Below, one piece after another: positions 44,722-56,984 of a stretch of 64,000 bases of DNA. Source of the DNA: Dermatemys mawii (taxonomy: Eukaryota > Chordata > Testudines > Dermatemydidae); contig ML677366.1 in the NCBI GenBank assembly GCA_007922305.1, positions 12,027,132 through 12,091,131 on the forward strand, given 5' to 3'. Numbering within the stretch: the stretch's first letter is position 1; each line of letters starts with the position of its first letter. The notes under the pieces were generated by a model. It was not told the DNA's origin, did no database searches, and worked only from the letters and a program-made list of their open reading frames with translations. The position numbers were made by a program, and so were the translations under genes.

Positions 44722-44822
44722 GATACTCTGATTAGCTCCGTGAAGCTTGGAAGTTTTGCCCCAACCACCAACAGAAGCTGGTCTGATAAAAGATATTAGT
44801 TCAGCCACCTTGTCAATCTGAC
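44722..44822 (+). repeat. Turtle-type retroposon 3' fragment
   Basis: CACCAACAGAAGCTGGTCTG, ATAAAAGATATTAGTTCAGC and CACCTTGTCAATCTGACTCC match the end of a dispersed retroposon reading CCAATAAAAGATATTACCTC in intact copies. Confidence 0.6.
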
Positions 44823-45689
44823 TCCTTAAGTGGTTAAAAAATGAGAGTCACCTTATCCCTTGCAAACAAGGTATTGGCATAAAAAGCTTTCTGGTGGGCA
44901 AAATGGGGAAATAAATCATACCATGCAGTCCTAGTCATCAGCCTGTCATGACACTGATTTACAAGGAAAGTCTTTTATTTAAATACATGTTATATATTTT
45001 GAAAGCATGTTGATAGTTTGCAGACCTGAAGATGAAGTGACCGCAAAGGCTTTGCAATGCAATGACTTCAGGGCCAGTGAAACTCCAAGGCAAATAGGTG
45101 GGGGCCAGAGCTCACTCTTTTTATACCATGCAGAGTGACAGGCTCTTTGGCAGCATTTGTTGGAAATGTTCAAAGCCCTGCCAGTGAAAGGTGAGTTAAA
45201 GTTGCCGGAAGGTGCTGGGATCCCATGAGCAAAGCATGGCACAGTAGTCAGCTCCACTGAGCTGATGGATGTATGAAATATGCCCAAAATTCAAGCTGAA
45301 CAGCAAGAATCACTTGCATCATCACATTATTGGACCAATAGAATCTTCCAGCCAAGACTGATTTTTTTTAAAAAAAATAAATATGAAAATCTTTTCGGAA
45401 ACTGTAGTCAATAAATAGTGGAAATGTTGCTCTATTTCACTGGAATGTGCTCTTCCCTTCGAAGATGATGATGTGAGTGGAAGAAAAGGGGGAACTGTAG
45501 ATGATATGTGAACTTTATAGCAAACCTGATTGCCTCCTCTTTTCGATGGGATTGTCACGTGGTTGCTGTCATAATAGCTTGTCTGCTTCACTCAGGGTTT
45601 CCTTGGTCCTGTTGAAGCGCTTGTGCAATAGATTTCAGAAAGAGAACAATCCTTCCCTAAATTTTCCTGGCATTTGGTTTGTAAAAACA

Positions 45690-45900
45690 GATGAACTGTC
45701 CTTCCAGAACAGACTGTTGGCCCATCTGATCTGGTATCTTGCCTCCAGTAGTGGTTGGTATAGGATGGCATAAATCCCTCACAGCATGCCTTACTGTGCA
45801 CTCTCACAGCACCTGGAAAAAAATTCTTCCTGCCCCCCAGCTGGAGATCAGTTGATGCCCTGAAGCATGAAGGTCAAGAATCCTGATGGTTGTTATCTCT
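45690..45900. repeat. Dispersed repeat fragment
   Basis: GACTGTTGGCCCATCTGATC, TTCTTCCTGCCCCCCAGCTG and GATGCCCTGAAGCATGAAGG are phrases of a repeat I recall from turtles. The boundaries are approximate. Confidence 0.45.
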
Positions 45901-48900
45901 GTTCCTGTAATGTCAGATGCTGTAGGAAGAAACATAACAGTTGATTGTACTCCATCCGGCCTCTTAGATGTCCTATTTAGCTGGTTCCAGGAAGAAAAGA
46001 GACACTTGCTGCATATTTAATCATTAGAGGAAGAAGAATTTTGTATTTTATGTGCTATGTAGCCTCTCTGAAGAGAGTTACCTTCCTGGCAAAGTCATAG
46101 GAAAATTGATATTTCACTGTGTGTGCACATCTGCACATTTATACAGCAGCATGAATGAAGGAATCAATGGGCATGGTTCCCAGCTGTGTGTGTAACCCTG
46201 GGCTCATTAACCAAATGTTGCTAGAGTGGTCAAAAGCTATAAACCCAGGAAAACACTTGAATAAGCAAAGTTAAAGAACCAGCCTTTTTGGGTAGCTGAA
46301 TGTGCTAATTCTTCAGCCTCAAAGGTGTGCAGGTAGCAGGCATTTATTTCTACCCCCCAAAGATTCATTCATGTTGAACTAAAGCTGCTAGATTTCACAA
46401 CCCACCAAAGCAAACTGCAATAGAGCAAGGAAATAAACAGTGAAGTCATTCAACACCCTAGCTATGTCTCTATGTTAACAGTCCAAAGCACACCGGGGTC
46501 CTGATCCTGATAGGGTACATCAATAGCAAAATGTTTAATAATAGCAATAGCATCTGAACTCAGTCATCAATTCTGCAGCTCATCCCAGAAACTACCTCTC
46601 TTCCAATACCCACAACCCACATACGCCACTCTCATCCCAAAGAAGGCACCCTGGGACTCCAGCCATAAACATAAGACACCAGCGCATAGATGTGCTCTTC
46701 TTCTTTCATATGACAACTTGAAAAACGACATAAAAGTTGATGTCCAAGTTTGTCATCCACAGTGGATGGAATGACTCAAGACTGTCTGGAGAAAAATTTT
46801 TGAGAAGTACTGTGCACTAAGTGTTCCATGGTTTGAATGTCTTCTCCACATTAGCATATATGACTGTCCTTCATTTTCCATTCATGTACTAGGTAATTAC
46901 AATGCCCATGTGAAGTTTTGATATGCTTACCCTGATCCATATCTTACATGGCATGGTGAAGCAAGGTGGTTAGTCTGTAGGATCCATAATCAGGTCTTGA
47001 TTGTTGACCCTGCTATTTTCACAGCCTCTGCCTCTTGTCTTTTGGTTGCAGGCCTGAGGTTTAAAGAGCTTTGGCCACTAACTGGAAAGGGTTCTTTGAG
47101 TTAAGTTGACATCTGGGAGATCTTTGTAGGGGGACAAGTCTGGGTTCATTATTGTGTGGTCATATTCTTGTATTATTATGCTTTTCAAATGGATGGTGGT
47201 AAGATATGTCTGAGGACAGAACGTCAGATTGTTGCTGTTGATTTAACTTTCCTGTGACAATTCTCATAAGTGTTTAATTGCATAATAACAAGTTTTATAT
47301 GTATGCTACAAGCCCATACCGGCACAAAGTATTCAGCTGCTGTGAAGATGAGAGGAATATGGCTGTGTGATAATGAACCCACACTTACCCATCTACGAAG
47401 ACCTCCAGTGTCCTCCTGTCCCACTCTCCCCTGCCTCAAGATTCCACCTTAAGTTGAGGCACATTGATGGTAAGTGAGGCTACCATCCAGAACCAGTCTA
47501 AACTATACGTGGAGCTGCATGTGCTTTAGTTTGGTGCCACAGAAAGCAACATTCAGGCCCTTCTTTGGATGTTGGTTGCTCAGCTGGAACTTGGAGACAG
47601 CTGTTTTTTGAAGAGACACATTCAGATTGCTCCATAAAAAATGAATTCCAAATGGATAATAGTCACTAACAGCACAGATCACCCACTGATGTAACTACTC
47701 CTAAGCATCACAGAAAAAATGTAGCCACCCTTTGCAGTCTGAATCTATACCTCACTGTTCTTATTTGCATCAACACAAAACCATGTACATTACAATGTCA
47801 TTGATGGGTGAGGTTGTCGCTTGCTGGGGTAGAAGCTTAGGATATTGTGGCTGCCCCATTAGGGTGCTAGAATTTTCCCCTTTATTCAGAGTCTCCTCCT
47901 AATCCCCCGCCCTGTTTCTTGTAGCACAGTCCACTAGAGGATGAGGTACTTTATGGCACAAGTTCACCTCCTTCCCTGGACCAACAACAGATTCATTCCC
48001 ATGAAGCAACCAGCCCTCTGCCCCAGGACAGAAGACCCCATTGGTTGCTCCCTTACCTTGCTCTGGGATAGCTGGAGCTCCCTACTGAGCCATCAAGGCA
48101 AGTTTCATTACTGAACGGTCGAGATGGTTCTACCTTACCAAACTCTCTTAGGTGGAATATGAGGAACGTTTTGTATGTGCTCACCTATGGAAGATACTGT
48201 TTTGAAGACTAGGATCAGACTGGGACAGCAAGGTGCCTGGAGTAAGTGCAATGATAACACCAAGGAGGTGAACCTACAAAAGGCCTTTGCTGCTGTGAAG
48301 TGTTAGAAGCTGCTGTTCAGAGATTTGTTTCCTTCTATTTTTTACTTTCTGCCCTTTCTTCCCTCTCTGTCTCTTTTCCTGTATCTTGCACACACATGTA
48401 TGCACAAAGTCAGAAACCCTTCTTGTTTGGTTAGTGTGGGGTGAATGGAAATTTGTTTTAAACATTCCCTGACAGAATGTTTCTGGGGCAAAAGAGTGAT
48501 AAAAATCAAATCAAGTGGAGACCAGAAATTTAAGGTTTCCTATCAGATCGAATCTGGGATGCTTTATCTCTTGATAAAAAATGATATTTTATCCCTCTGA
48601 TAATGGGAGACCGATTGCGCTGCTGCCTCATAATTTTTTGTTTGTTAAAACTCATCCCCCTTAGGAGGATCTCATATCAGAGGCAGAGATGGTTCTGTGC
48701 CTCTTTTAAAGAGGCAGCATATGTTTAAGAATGAACACTTCTTTACTGTAAGTGGGATTCAGCAGGAAATGGATCTCCATTCCATAGAAACTATATCTGT
48801 GACCAGAGTGCACTCCCGGCTTCAGAGCCATCCCTGCAGATAGCCGATTGAACTCTTCTCCCCTACAAATGGTTGGTTGTTTCCCTGGGTATTGTGTCTT

Positions 48901-49029
48901 CCTGCTGCATCGGATGCTTCTTATTCTCAGCTGTGATTGGAACAGTACCCCCTGCTCCATTCTTCATGTCACCCCTGGAAAGTAGAAGTTAGAGATCTAA
49001 CCTGGTGGAATCCAACTTGATTTTAACCT

Positions 49030-49150
49030 GCTGTTATAGAATGATCAGGCCAAATCCTGACGTCCTTATTCATGTTTTTCCTCATTTTTCACTTGTCCAG
49101 ATTTCCTGGGGGATTTGCCAGAGTAAGGACTTCAGGAACTGGTCCATAGA
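49030..49150. repeat. Palindromic short element
   Basis: GGCCAAATCCTGACGTCCTT at left is answered by GAGTAAGGACTTCAGGAACT at right, the inverted pair of the AAATCCTG family. Confidence 0.5.
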
Positions 49151-49382
49151 AATTAATGAAGGAAGCGCCCGTTAAGTCACCTCCTCTCTCTGCTGGGCAG
49201 CATAGGAGTGTTCTGTACAAAATAGCTTCTAGTGTTTGGCAATGTAGTTATACATGAGCTTCTACCATTCTCCAGTGGAGTCTCTTCCTCAGCCTAACAG
49301 ATCTCACTGATATTCAGCCTAAATATTCCTTTGCTAAGTTTCATCCCATTAACCCAGATTTCACCCCTATATAGCACTCTAC

Positions 49383-49626
49383 GGTATGTCTATGTCTAGT
49401 GTAGATGTGATAAATTGATCTCCAAGCGCTCTCCCCACCAACTCTGGAACTCCACCTCCATGAAAGGCAGAAGCGGAGTCAGCGGGGGAGCGGCAGCGGT
49501 TGACTCATCGCCATGAGGACGGCCAGGTAAGTCGACCTAAGCTACCTCAACTTGAGCTAGTTATTTGCGTAGCTGAAGTTCCGTATCTTAGGTCGATGAC
49601 GTCCCGCCCCAGTGTAGACAAGACCT
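49383..49626. mobile_element. hAT-like MITE, about 244 bp
   Basis: The right end CCCAGTGTAGACAAGACCT and the left end TATGTCTAGTGTAGATGTGA are related in inverse. The interior includes AAGCGGAGTCAGCGGGGGAG and a hairpin with GTCGACCTAAGCTACCTC against GTATCTTAGGTCGATGAC. The phrase order matches a very common turtle element. CpG content is higher than in surrounding intron. Confidence 0.75.
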
Positions 49627-49974
49627 AAGCAGTTCTTCTCCCTCCTTGACATTATGGTCAGAGAGCAGGCAGTATCAGCATAGGAGACTGGGGATTGCGT
49701 GGGGAGGAACTGTGTTTTTCAGAGGGAGGAATACACCAGGCACCAGTTGGAGCATCGCACAAAGGGTGAACAGCAATTTGCAATTCCCTGTGAATATCCT
49801 GGGAGTCCCTATCTGCATTGACCCCATCCTCAGTCTCTCCCGTTGGGCCATATGTTACCTTTTATACACTCAAAGAAGTCACGACTCAGTCAATGGGGAT
49901 GATTACTGTAGACTGCGGGGAGTATATGGCCCAGAGTCTATAAGAATGAAGTAGTCTGAGTTCAGAGAAAGTCC

Positions 49975-50052
49975 TTGGGGCAAATTCACTGTTGGTGTAA
50001 GCAGGCACAACTCCATAGAAGTCAATGGAAGTACACTGTAATAGGCCAATGG
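49975..50052. repeat. Palindromic short element
   Basis: GGGGCAAATTCACTGTTGGT, AACTCCATAGAAGTCAATGG and AAGTACACTGTAATAGGCC follow the GGCCAAATTCA...TGAATTTGGCC palindromic repeat family, right arm diverged. Confidence 0.5.
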
Positions 50053-50401
50053 TGCGTTTGGTCCCTTGCATGTGTGACTCACCAGAGAAATCACTGGAGG
50101 GTTGCCAAGCCTTTGCCCTTAGTTGGATGGAGGCTACACTGCAAAGTAAGTAAATATAGATACCTTTGTGTATGAAGAGTGAGTATACAGCACAAAATGT
50201 TGGTGCAATAGGTTACAATATTACCATTTTGGAGTTGGAAACTTATTAAAGTTCTGTCCCACTCAGGTTCACTTTTTATAAAGTATCATATGTCACCCCG
50301 AACCCATGACGCTGTCACATAAATTATCAGAGTTTCCTTTCCCCATCATTATAGATTGTCATGGGAGAATGTTCTATGACAAAGGAAACTTTCTCAGCCT
50401 T

Positions 50402-50529
50402 CAAGAATCAGAGGGGTAGCCGTGTTAGTCTGGAATTGCAGAAGTGACAAAGAGTCCTGTGGCACCTTACAGACTAACTAAAGTATTAGAGCATAAGCTT
50501 TTGTGGGCTAATACCCACTTCGTCGGATG
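50402..50529 (+). mobile_element. Short retroposon copy 1, 128 bp
   Basis: The copy runs from CAAGAATCAGAGGGGTAGCC through GACAAAGAGTCCTGTGGCAC and CATAAGCTTTTGTGGGC to CTTCGTCGGATG. It is flanked by a perfect 7 bp direct repeat CAGCCTT (50395-50401 and 50530-50536). It is the longest of three copies in the window. Confidence 0.75.
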
Positions 50530-50870
50530 CAGCCTTTTTTCCCCTGCCTGATTCATTTCAGGTGAAATCCTTTTCTTGGGGAAATCTGCCCATGGATTTA
50601 AGCAATTCTCTTCAGATCTCTGCACCAGACTTAACACGCCAGCTACCCAGAGCTGGGGGACCCGTGAGAAAGCTCGGGAGGTGGGGGTGTGTGGTCCCAT
50701 TGCCCATGTTCAGACTAGTCCCATCTGTGGAACGCACTTTGGCTACACTCTTGCTTAAATGCCCACTGCTCTTCCTGGTTCCCACTAACTGCAATTCTTA
50801 TTTGCTTTTACACCTGAGTGTCCAATACCATTACAGCAGGACTCATTCGCAAAGGTACCCCTCCAGGAAC

Positions 50871-51034
50871 TAGGATTGCTACTCGTCCAGGTTTTTGCAG
50901 GATTGCCCTGTATTGAGGTAGCTGTCCTGGGAAATCTTTAAAGGTGCTCCATACACAATGCCAACTGTCCAGCTTCTTGGTATCAGGATCATCCCAGATG
51001 TCCTGTTTTTTGTACCTAAGAGGTGGCAATCCTA
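50871..51034. mobile_element. hAT-like MITE, 164 bp
   Basis: The termini TAGGATTGCTACTCGTCCAG and AAGAGGTGGCAATCCTA form imperfect inverted repeats. Flanking octamers agree at only 5 of 8. Internally TGTCCTGGGAAATCTT and CATCCCAGATGTCCTG are related. Confidence 0.65.
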
Positions 51035-52439
51035 CAAGGTAATAGCATCTTCATCCCCCTTCTACCTGCCATTCCTCAGTTAGATTGCCTCAATACAACA
51101 AGGCAACCTGTGATGCTCTCATCCCAAGGCCTGACTTTCAAAAAATCAGTGATTTGCAGTACAAAATACTTGAAAACATCTCAAATTGCATACCGTCTTT
51201 AGAACAAAGTCAGGCTATGGTATGCATCACATGTGAATGATAGATACACATGTTCCTTTAACCCTAATACAGTGCCAGCCACATCAGCCAACTAGATAAT
51301 CTGTCGGAAGGGCAATCTGTGAACTCAGTGCTAACAGCAGCGTAGAGACTGTGGGAAGGAGGAAAAGGGGATGCCGTGGCAAGCCATCCTCCATGCTCTG
51401 TAGGCAAGGTGCCATGTCCATGGAGAAATAATGCATGACAACTTCTTCCCATGGCTTTCAAATTCCTCAAAATGGATCTAAAACCATACTTGACAACTCC
51501 CTGCGTGTAAAGACCAGCAGTGGCACCTTGTCAAGTTGCACCCAGCCTGAGCAATGTGTGCCTGTGTTCTGGCCAATCATCTCTGAACATCTCAGATTCA
51601 AAGGTGAATGAATTCAAATGACACGGGCACAAAAGGAGGTTGCCAAGCAACCTGGAGCCTGAAACACCCCCACCAGGATATGAACATAGAGAACAGGCGG
51701 TTCATGGCTGAGACAATTTACACTTGTAATGTTCCCTTTTTGCCATTTGGAACAATAATAATACATGTATTATGTACTTTGAAAAAACCCCTCCTGAATA
51801 ATGCAGGGATGCAACAGATGGAGGGGGAAGGAGATTACCAGGTCTTGCAGCAACTGAAAGAAACTGAACAGCTCTGTATCTGTGTTTCATGTCTCTTTTG
51901 ATATCCGTAACTGGTGGCTTCACGGCCAGCTGCTTTTATATATTCATTCCATACAGTGTTCTTGGAGCCTTGTTGTGTCTGCCTCACACCATATACTGTC
52001 TGCTCTCTGGCTTTGTGTAGCTGTCTGGGTTTGGGAAGCTGAATGCATGTGTGTTAACAGCGTTGCACAAAATAAAGCCCTATCATGCTTAGGGGTGGGC
52101 GTGAATGAAAAACTTGGGTTGTCCAGCCCAAGATGAGTGTGCGTTTATTAGCAGAGGAGGAGAATCCAAACCCAGATAGTCTGAACTCAAGAGGCTCTGG
52201 ATATGTAGCCTCTATAGGCTCCCTTAAAAATCCCAGTCCTATATTGTGTCGATACTCCTTATCTTTACAGTCGGCAGAGTCAGATCCAAAGAACTCTGAA
52301 ATTTGAGGAGCTCAGAATCTCCACCTTGATCAGGCCCATCTGGTATGGTGCTGCACCCCCCTTTGTTCTTTATTTTGAGGGACAGTGTGATTTTGTTGGC
52401 CCCTCACGTTTCTCTCTGCCTCTGTTGCTGGCTCCCCTA

Positions 52440-52620
52440 TTTGCTGTCATAATCTTCAGCAACGTCAGAATTGCCTTTGCATCAAGTCTTGATGATGTCA
52501 GAGCCAGAGGAGCCTGACAACAGGGATAAGATTAAGCAGCAGGTGCAGGCAGGCTGTACTGAAGACACACAACCTCTGTTTTCATGCAAATACGCAGTCT
52601 TCATGAATGAAGGGAAGAGA
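52440..52620. promoter_or_regulatory. Candidate conserved noncoding block
   Basis: It combines TGATGATGTCA (CRE/AP-1-like), GGATAAGATTAAGC (OTX/GATA-like), CAGGTGCAGG (E-box-like) and TTCATGCAAATACGC (octamer-like) in about 150 bp with no recognised repeat. The regulatory role is speculative. Confidence 0.2.
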
Positions 52621-53931
52621 AAGAGAGAAGGGAAATGTGTGCTATGTTAGCAGAATTCTTACTTCAAAGGACATTTTTCAAAGTTTCCCTGGAGGTGTTG
52701 ATGTCTCTTTAATCCTTCACCTCAGGATTCTTGGCGTCTACTGGTGCTGTGTTATATTCTGGGCATGTTGAAATGTAACACAGTGTAACAAGACGTGATC
52801 AGTTGGATGAGGCTTTATGTAGCATGAAAAGGTTCCGGTGCTTTCTCTTTTTATTATTTACATTCCCAGAGAAGGTTATATGCCATGTGGGCATTGCAAA
52901 GATAAATGGCTATCCCGAGCTTTCTGGCAGCTTCCCCAGAATTCAGCAAGGATTCTGTCTAAGAACTGGTCTAATACTTTTTATATCTGGTCTCAAATTT
53001 TAGTCTTGGAGGACGCATGTGAGAAAGAGATCCCAAGGGACTGTGCATGTCATGAAACCACGTGCAACGGGGCGCCACTGACAACTAGGAGACACTCCAG
53101 ACTGGAACAGAGGATAAAGAGGCAGGACAAGTGTCAAGTGCACTGGCCTTGCTGCATGTGTAGCCCAGCAGTGACATAGCAAGGGGTGAACTGAGTCAGG
53201 AATGTGGTGCTTCAACCGAACTCTGTATGGAGCCAGCAGTTCAATAACAGGGGGACTTGGAAGTCAGGACTGAGCTGAATCCGCTGATTTGTGTCCAAGA
53301 AACTCACAATGGCGTGTCAATGCTGAACATGACTGGCCAGAGCCGCTGTCCAGCCCCTTCATGAGCAATACCATTCATCACCTTTCCTGAAGCAATATTA
53401 ATGCAGATAAGTGGCTGAGTGGCTTAAAGTACAAGATCAGCTCACTCTCAGACCCCTGCTTTCCACAGAACTAAATCTGTGTTTCTGGACTAGTTCCGTG
53501 GAAGGGAGTTTTATGGCTGTGTCATCAGCTCCTTGTTCTATTTACTGCGTCATTAGTCTTCCTGCAGGGCGCGATCCAGGGAAGCGCAGCAATCCAGGAT
53601 GGGATTTATCAGTGACTGCTTGTAGGGAGGGAGCATGTGCTAACAAGGTCTCCAGGAGCATGCAGTGCGCTGGCTGGCGTGCACGTGTATTGCCACCCTC
53701 CTGTGGATGAAATGTCAGAGCTGCTCACATGTAAGGACCTCACTCTGTAGGGTCTGCGTGGTTTAAACGGAGGCTTCAGTTCATGTACCAGAGATCTCTC
53801 TCTTTGTAGCCAAAGGTCGTGTGTTCCATCCCAGCCATGCCATATATCTACTGTTAGGTGATAAGTTTCAATAGCATCCATTCGTGAAGCCAGGAGAAGA
53901 ACTCCACGTGAATTTGCTAGAACCCATGGGC

Positions 53932-54028
53932 CCAGTCTTGCCAGGTGCTGAAATGCTCTCAACAACCCATTGTCTTCAGTGAGAGATGCATGGTCATTCA
54001 GCAACTTGGAGAGCACAGAATCCAGGCT
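53932..54028. repeat. Palindromic short element, diverged
   Basis: CCCAGTCTTGCCAGGTGCTG at the left is mirrored by AGAGCACAGAATCCAGG at the right, with CCATTGTCTTCAGTGAGAG between, as in a palindromic repeat around CACTGACTTCAGTGGGAG. The 177-codon minus-strand open frame 53609-54142 spans it and looks spurious. Confidence 0.4.
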
Positions 54029-55109
54029 AGTGAAAAAAAACCTCAAATAACCTCCAATGGGTCTCCGGAAATAAGTTCTGGACACATTCCAGCCTCTTTT
54101 GTAACATAGGGTCCAGCTGAGACAAGAGGGCTCTTGGGTCACCCTGTGAGGTGGGCAGGATTCAGGCCTCTTACATCGCAGGCAAAATTATGGCAAAATC
54201 TTCCTGGGCTTTTGTGGATAGCATGTGGACCCTGCTCTCGGTTTTTCTTTTGGCCGAGGCGCCGCAGAAATACATATCCTGGAATGAGGCCTCTCAATTA
54301 ACATGCTGCACTTGCTCCCACGCAGAGAAGAGATAAGAGTTGTTAAAGCTGTAGTCATCAATTGCAAAAGAGAACACGTTTTATTTTGCTTTGTACTATT
54401 TACAGCTGTTGTCCATTCAGAGTTCTCAGGAGCCCCATTCCCTGCTACAACTGCACAGTCCCATAAGTTTAACTCAGCAGTGAGAGTGAAAAACAGCACT
54501 AAATCATGGTGATGGGGGAGAGAAGAAAATGTCTGGAAAGGGGAAAATGCCACTGATATCTTTGCAAAGGCTGAAGTTTTTGCTTGTTGCTACTTTAAAG
54601 CGCCTCAGACAAACGGGGTAGAGGCTGTAACAGAATAGGAGCCTCACCCTCTGAGACTGGCAAGATGCGACTAGTGGCTTTGCAAGGCAAGGGTGATCCT
54701 TTCTTTCAGTTTTTAAATGCTCAAGGCATTTTCTGTATTTTGCTGTGGGTTATGCTGATCAAGTCATAGTATGTGAAGAACGTGGAACTAATATAAGGCT
54801 ACCGGGAAACTGAGTTCTAATTCACGTTGCTTTACTGGACTCATGACATAGCAGCTCTGTGTGAGTTCTCAGATCACAGGTACAGTGTAGGTTGGTTTAT
54901 ACCCACTTACTCATTGGCTGGAGGAGAGGGGGCTGGAGAAGGGGGAGAAAAGAAGGAGAAAGAAAGACGGAAATTAGCTCTATGTCTGAGTCTGTAGCCC
55001 AGACACTTACAATGAGGAATAACTAAAGAACTGCATTTGCAGTTGTCAAGAAGAAGCATGGTCTATGGGTTGATACAAATGAGTAGGAAATGAGAAATCT
55101 GAATTCTGT

Positions 55110-55275
55110 TCCCATCTCTGCCACAGTCTTGTTTTGTCAGGCAAGTTATCAACCTTCTCTGTACGATACCTAACTTTTTTTAACATGGACTTTATGAGGA
55201 TTAATCCTCATAATGTTTGTAAAGTGGTTAGAAATCCATGGACGACTTTGGGATCCTCAGGAGGTGCTATAGGAG
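55110..55275 (+). repeat. MIR-like SINE, diverged
   Basis: TCCCATCTCTGCCACAGTCT, GGCAAGTTATCAACCTTCTC and TTGTAAAGTGGTTAGAAATC with GGGATCCTCAG follow the MIR order. Confidence 0.5.
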
Positions 55276-56803
55276 GGCAAAGTGTTGTCATTTGTTAATT
55301 CAGTATTTATTTACAATATTGCTTATGCAGTAAAGTGCAGCTGATGACTTTTGCAGGGGGCCACAGTTTCTGCTTGGTACTGCTCCACAAGCTTGACAAT
55401 CAGGGTCCCCTTGAGCAGTATAGGTACAGCAAAAGGATATGTTATGTATTTCAGAAATGATCTGATGGAGTTGGACAAAATCATCTTGCCATTGGTGTGA
55501 TACTAACAAATGCTGGTTTACACAAAACCAAAATACACAAAGTCATGCTCAACATTGTGAATACTCACAGCAATGTCATTTTTAAGCAAAATAATTCTTC
55601 TTTCACTTTTATTCCCAGTTCCTGCTCACATCCCCTCTCCTGTGCTCTTCTGCTCCCTCCCAGCACCAATCATCCCATTCCCAAATCCTGTCCCTCCCTC
55701 TGTGAAGCATGCTTAGTGAAGATGGAATGTGCAAACTGAGATTTTTTCCAAAGGCTTATTACTTGGCCAAGTTTAGACATTTTTTCACAGAAACAGCAAA
55801 AACCACATCCCGGATTTCACGGTGACTCCCTCCGACTCCTGTCAAGTTTCAGCTCCCTTCACTAAAGCATGAAGGTGCTAGAGTTTCTCATTGCAGTAGT
55901 TGTAACTTTTTTTTAACATGGGCAAATCAACATTTTTAGCTGCAATTTCCCAAAATAATTCAGCTTTAGGCAAACACCTGGCACTGAAAATGTCTACCCC
56001 AGCAATTAGTTTGGCAAAGTTAGAAGCACTAAAAACAGTGTCTTATAATTGAAAGTGTTAGGCAATAGTAACTATTTGTGTCACTAGTTGCACCACCTGT
56101 GTTTACTTAAATCACGGAAATAATGTATCTCATATTGTAAGTATGTAGTGATGGTTGACCTCAGAAACTGTCCTCTTTGCAACCTGCCTAGATAAAATCT
56201 ATATCTCTGTTCCTTTATTTTGTGTAAAGTCACTTGCATGGTTGTAATACCAGTGGGTTTGATTCCCCCAGCAGTGCTAATTCCAAAAGGTCTGACAATT
56301 TGGAGGGGTTAGGAAGTTTCCCAAGACCTTGCATCTCAGGCCAAACCCCTAAGGGCATGTAGATGCTTAGGAGCTTGGAATGTTATCAGCTACTCAAGGA
56401 GAAACACACAAGATGAAGTTGGGCCTCAGCAAATGAAATCTTGTCCTGTCACCTTTAAGTATCCGTGCAATTTGTCATTAACTTACAGGGTCAAACTTTC
56501 ATAAATGGCCTGGAAATCTGAAGCTGCAGTTTCATGCAGAAAACCCTATTGCTGTGCATACAGTTGTCCATGCAGGCAAATTCAGGGACATTGGGGTTCC
56601 ATGTGCAAAATCAAGGGTGCAAATTTGGAAGCCAGTTTGAAAATATGGCCTTTAGAATTAGGAAATGTCAACATGAAGGGAATGCTGCCTCTCTGTTGGC
56701 TTATTGTCATACTATTTTCTCTGGGGATTAAAAGACAAAATGCCACCCACAAAAATCAAATACAAAACAATGTCCTACCTAAGTTTTATTTTCTGTTTTA
56801 TAG

Positions 56804-56984
56804 GCAACCGTCCCTATGTGGTTCTCATGGCACGTGTTCACCCTGGGGAGAGCAATGCCAGCTGGATAATGAAGGGGACTGTGGAGTTCCTCGTGAGCAG
56901 TGACCCCATTGCTGAGCTCTTGAGGCAATGTTTCATTTTCAAAATCATCCCCATGCTCAATCCAGATGGAGTCATCAATGGCAA
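56804..56984 (+). CDS. AGBL1: AGBL1 exon: zinc-binding HPGE motif
   Basis: This 181 nt exon completes the split Arg and encodes [20 protein letters not shown], then [20 protein letters not shown] and [23 protein letters not shown] supplies two zinc ligands of the M14 active site: His codon 56839-56841 and Glu codon 56848-56850. NPDGVING is the conserved loop before the substrate-binding Arg. The third zinc-ligand His and the catalytic Glu lie in later exons outside the window. Cytosolic CCPs remove C-terminal or side-chain glutamates from tubulin; CCP4 is assigned deglutamylase activity in the family literature. The exon ends GGC AA|GTGAGT. Confidence 0.96.

Larger units (their letters stand above)
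24067..56803 (+). other. AGBL1: AGBL1 long intron, 32.7 kb
   Basis: The intron opens GTAAGTACC after 24066 and closes TTTTCTGTTTTATAG before 56804; the split Arg codon (C plus GC) is restored across it. It holds most of the repeats in the window. No nested gene, tRNA or other RNA gene was recognised. Stretches without recognised content are roughly 24100-27050, 31100-35350 (except a candidate enhancer), 38000-38850, 39730-41980, 43300-44700, 45900-49000 and 51050-56800. Confidence 0.8.

Noticed and set aside
53609..54142. 177-codon open frame on the minus strand
   Set aside because: It overlaps a diverged palindromic repeat and has no recognised domain. It is the longest minus-strand frame but is compatible with chance in 64 kb.
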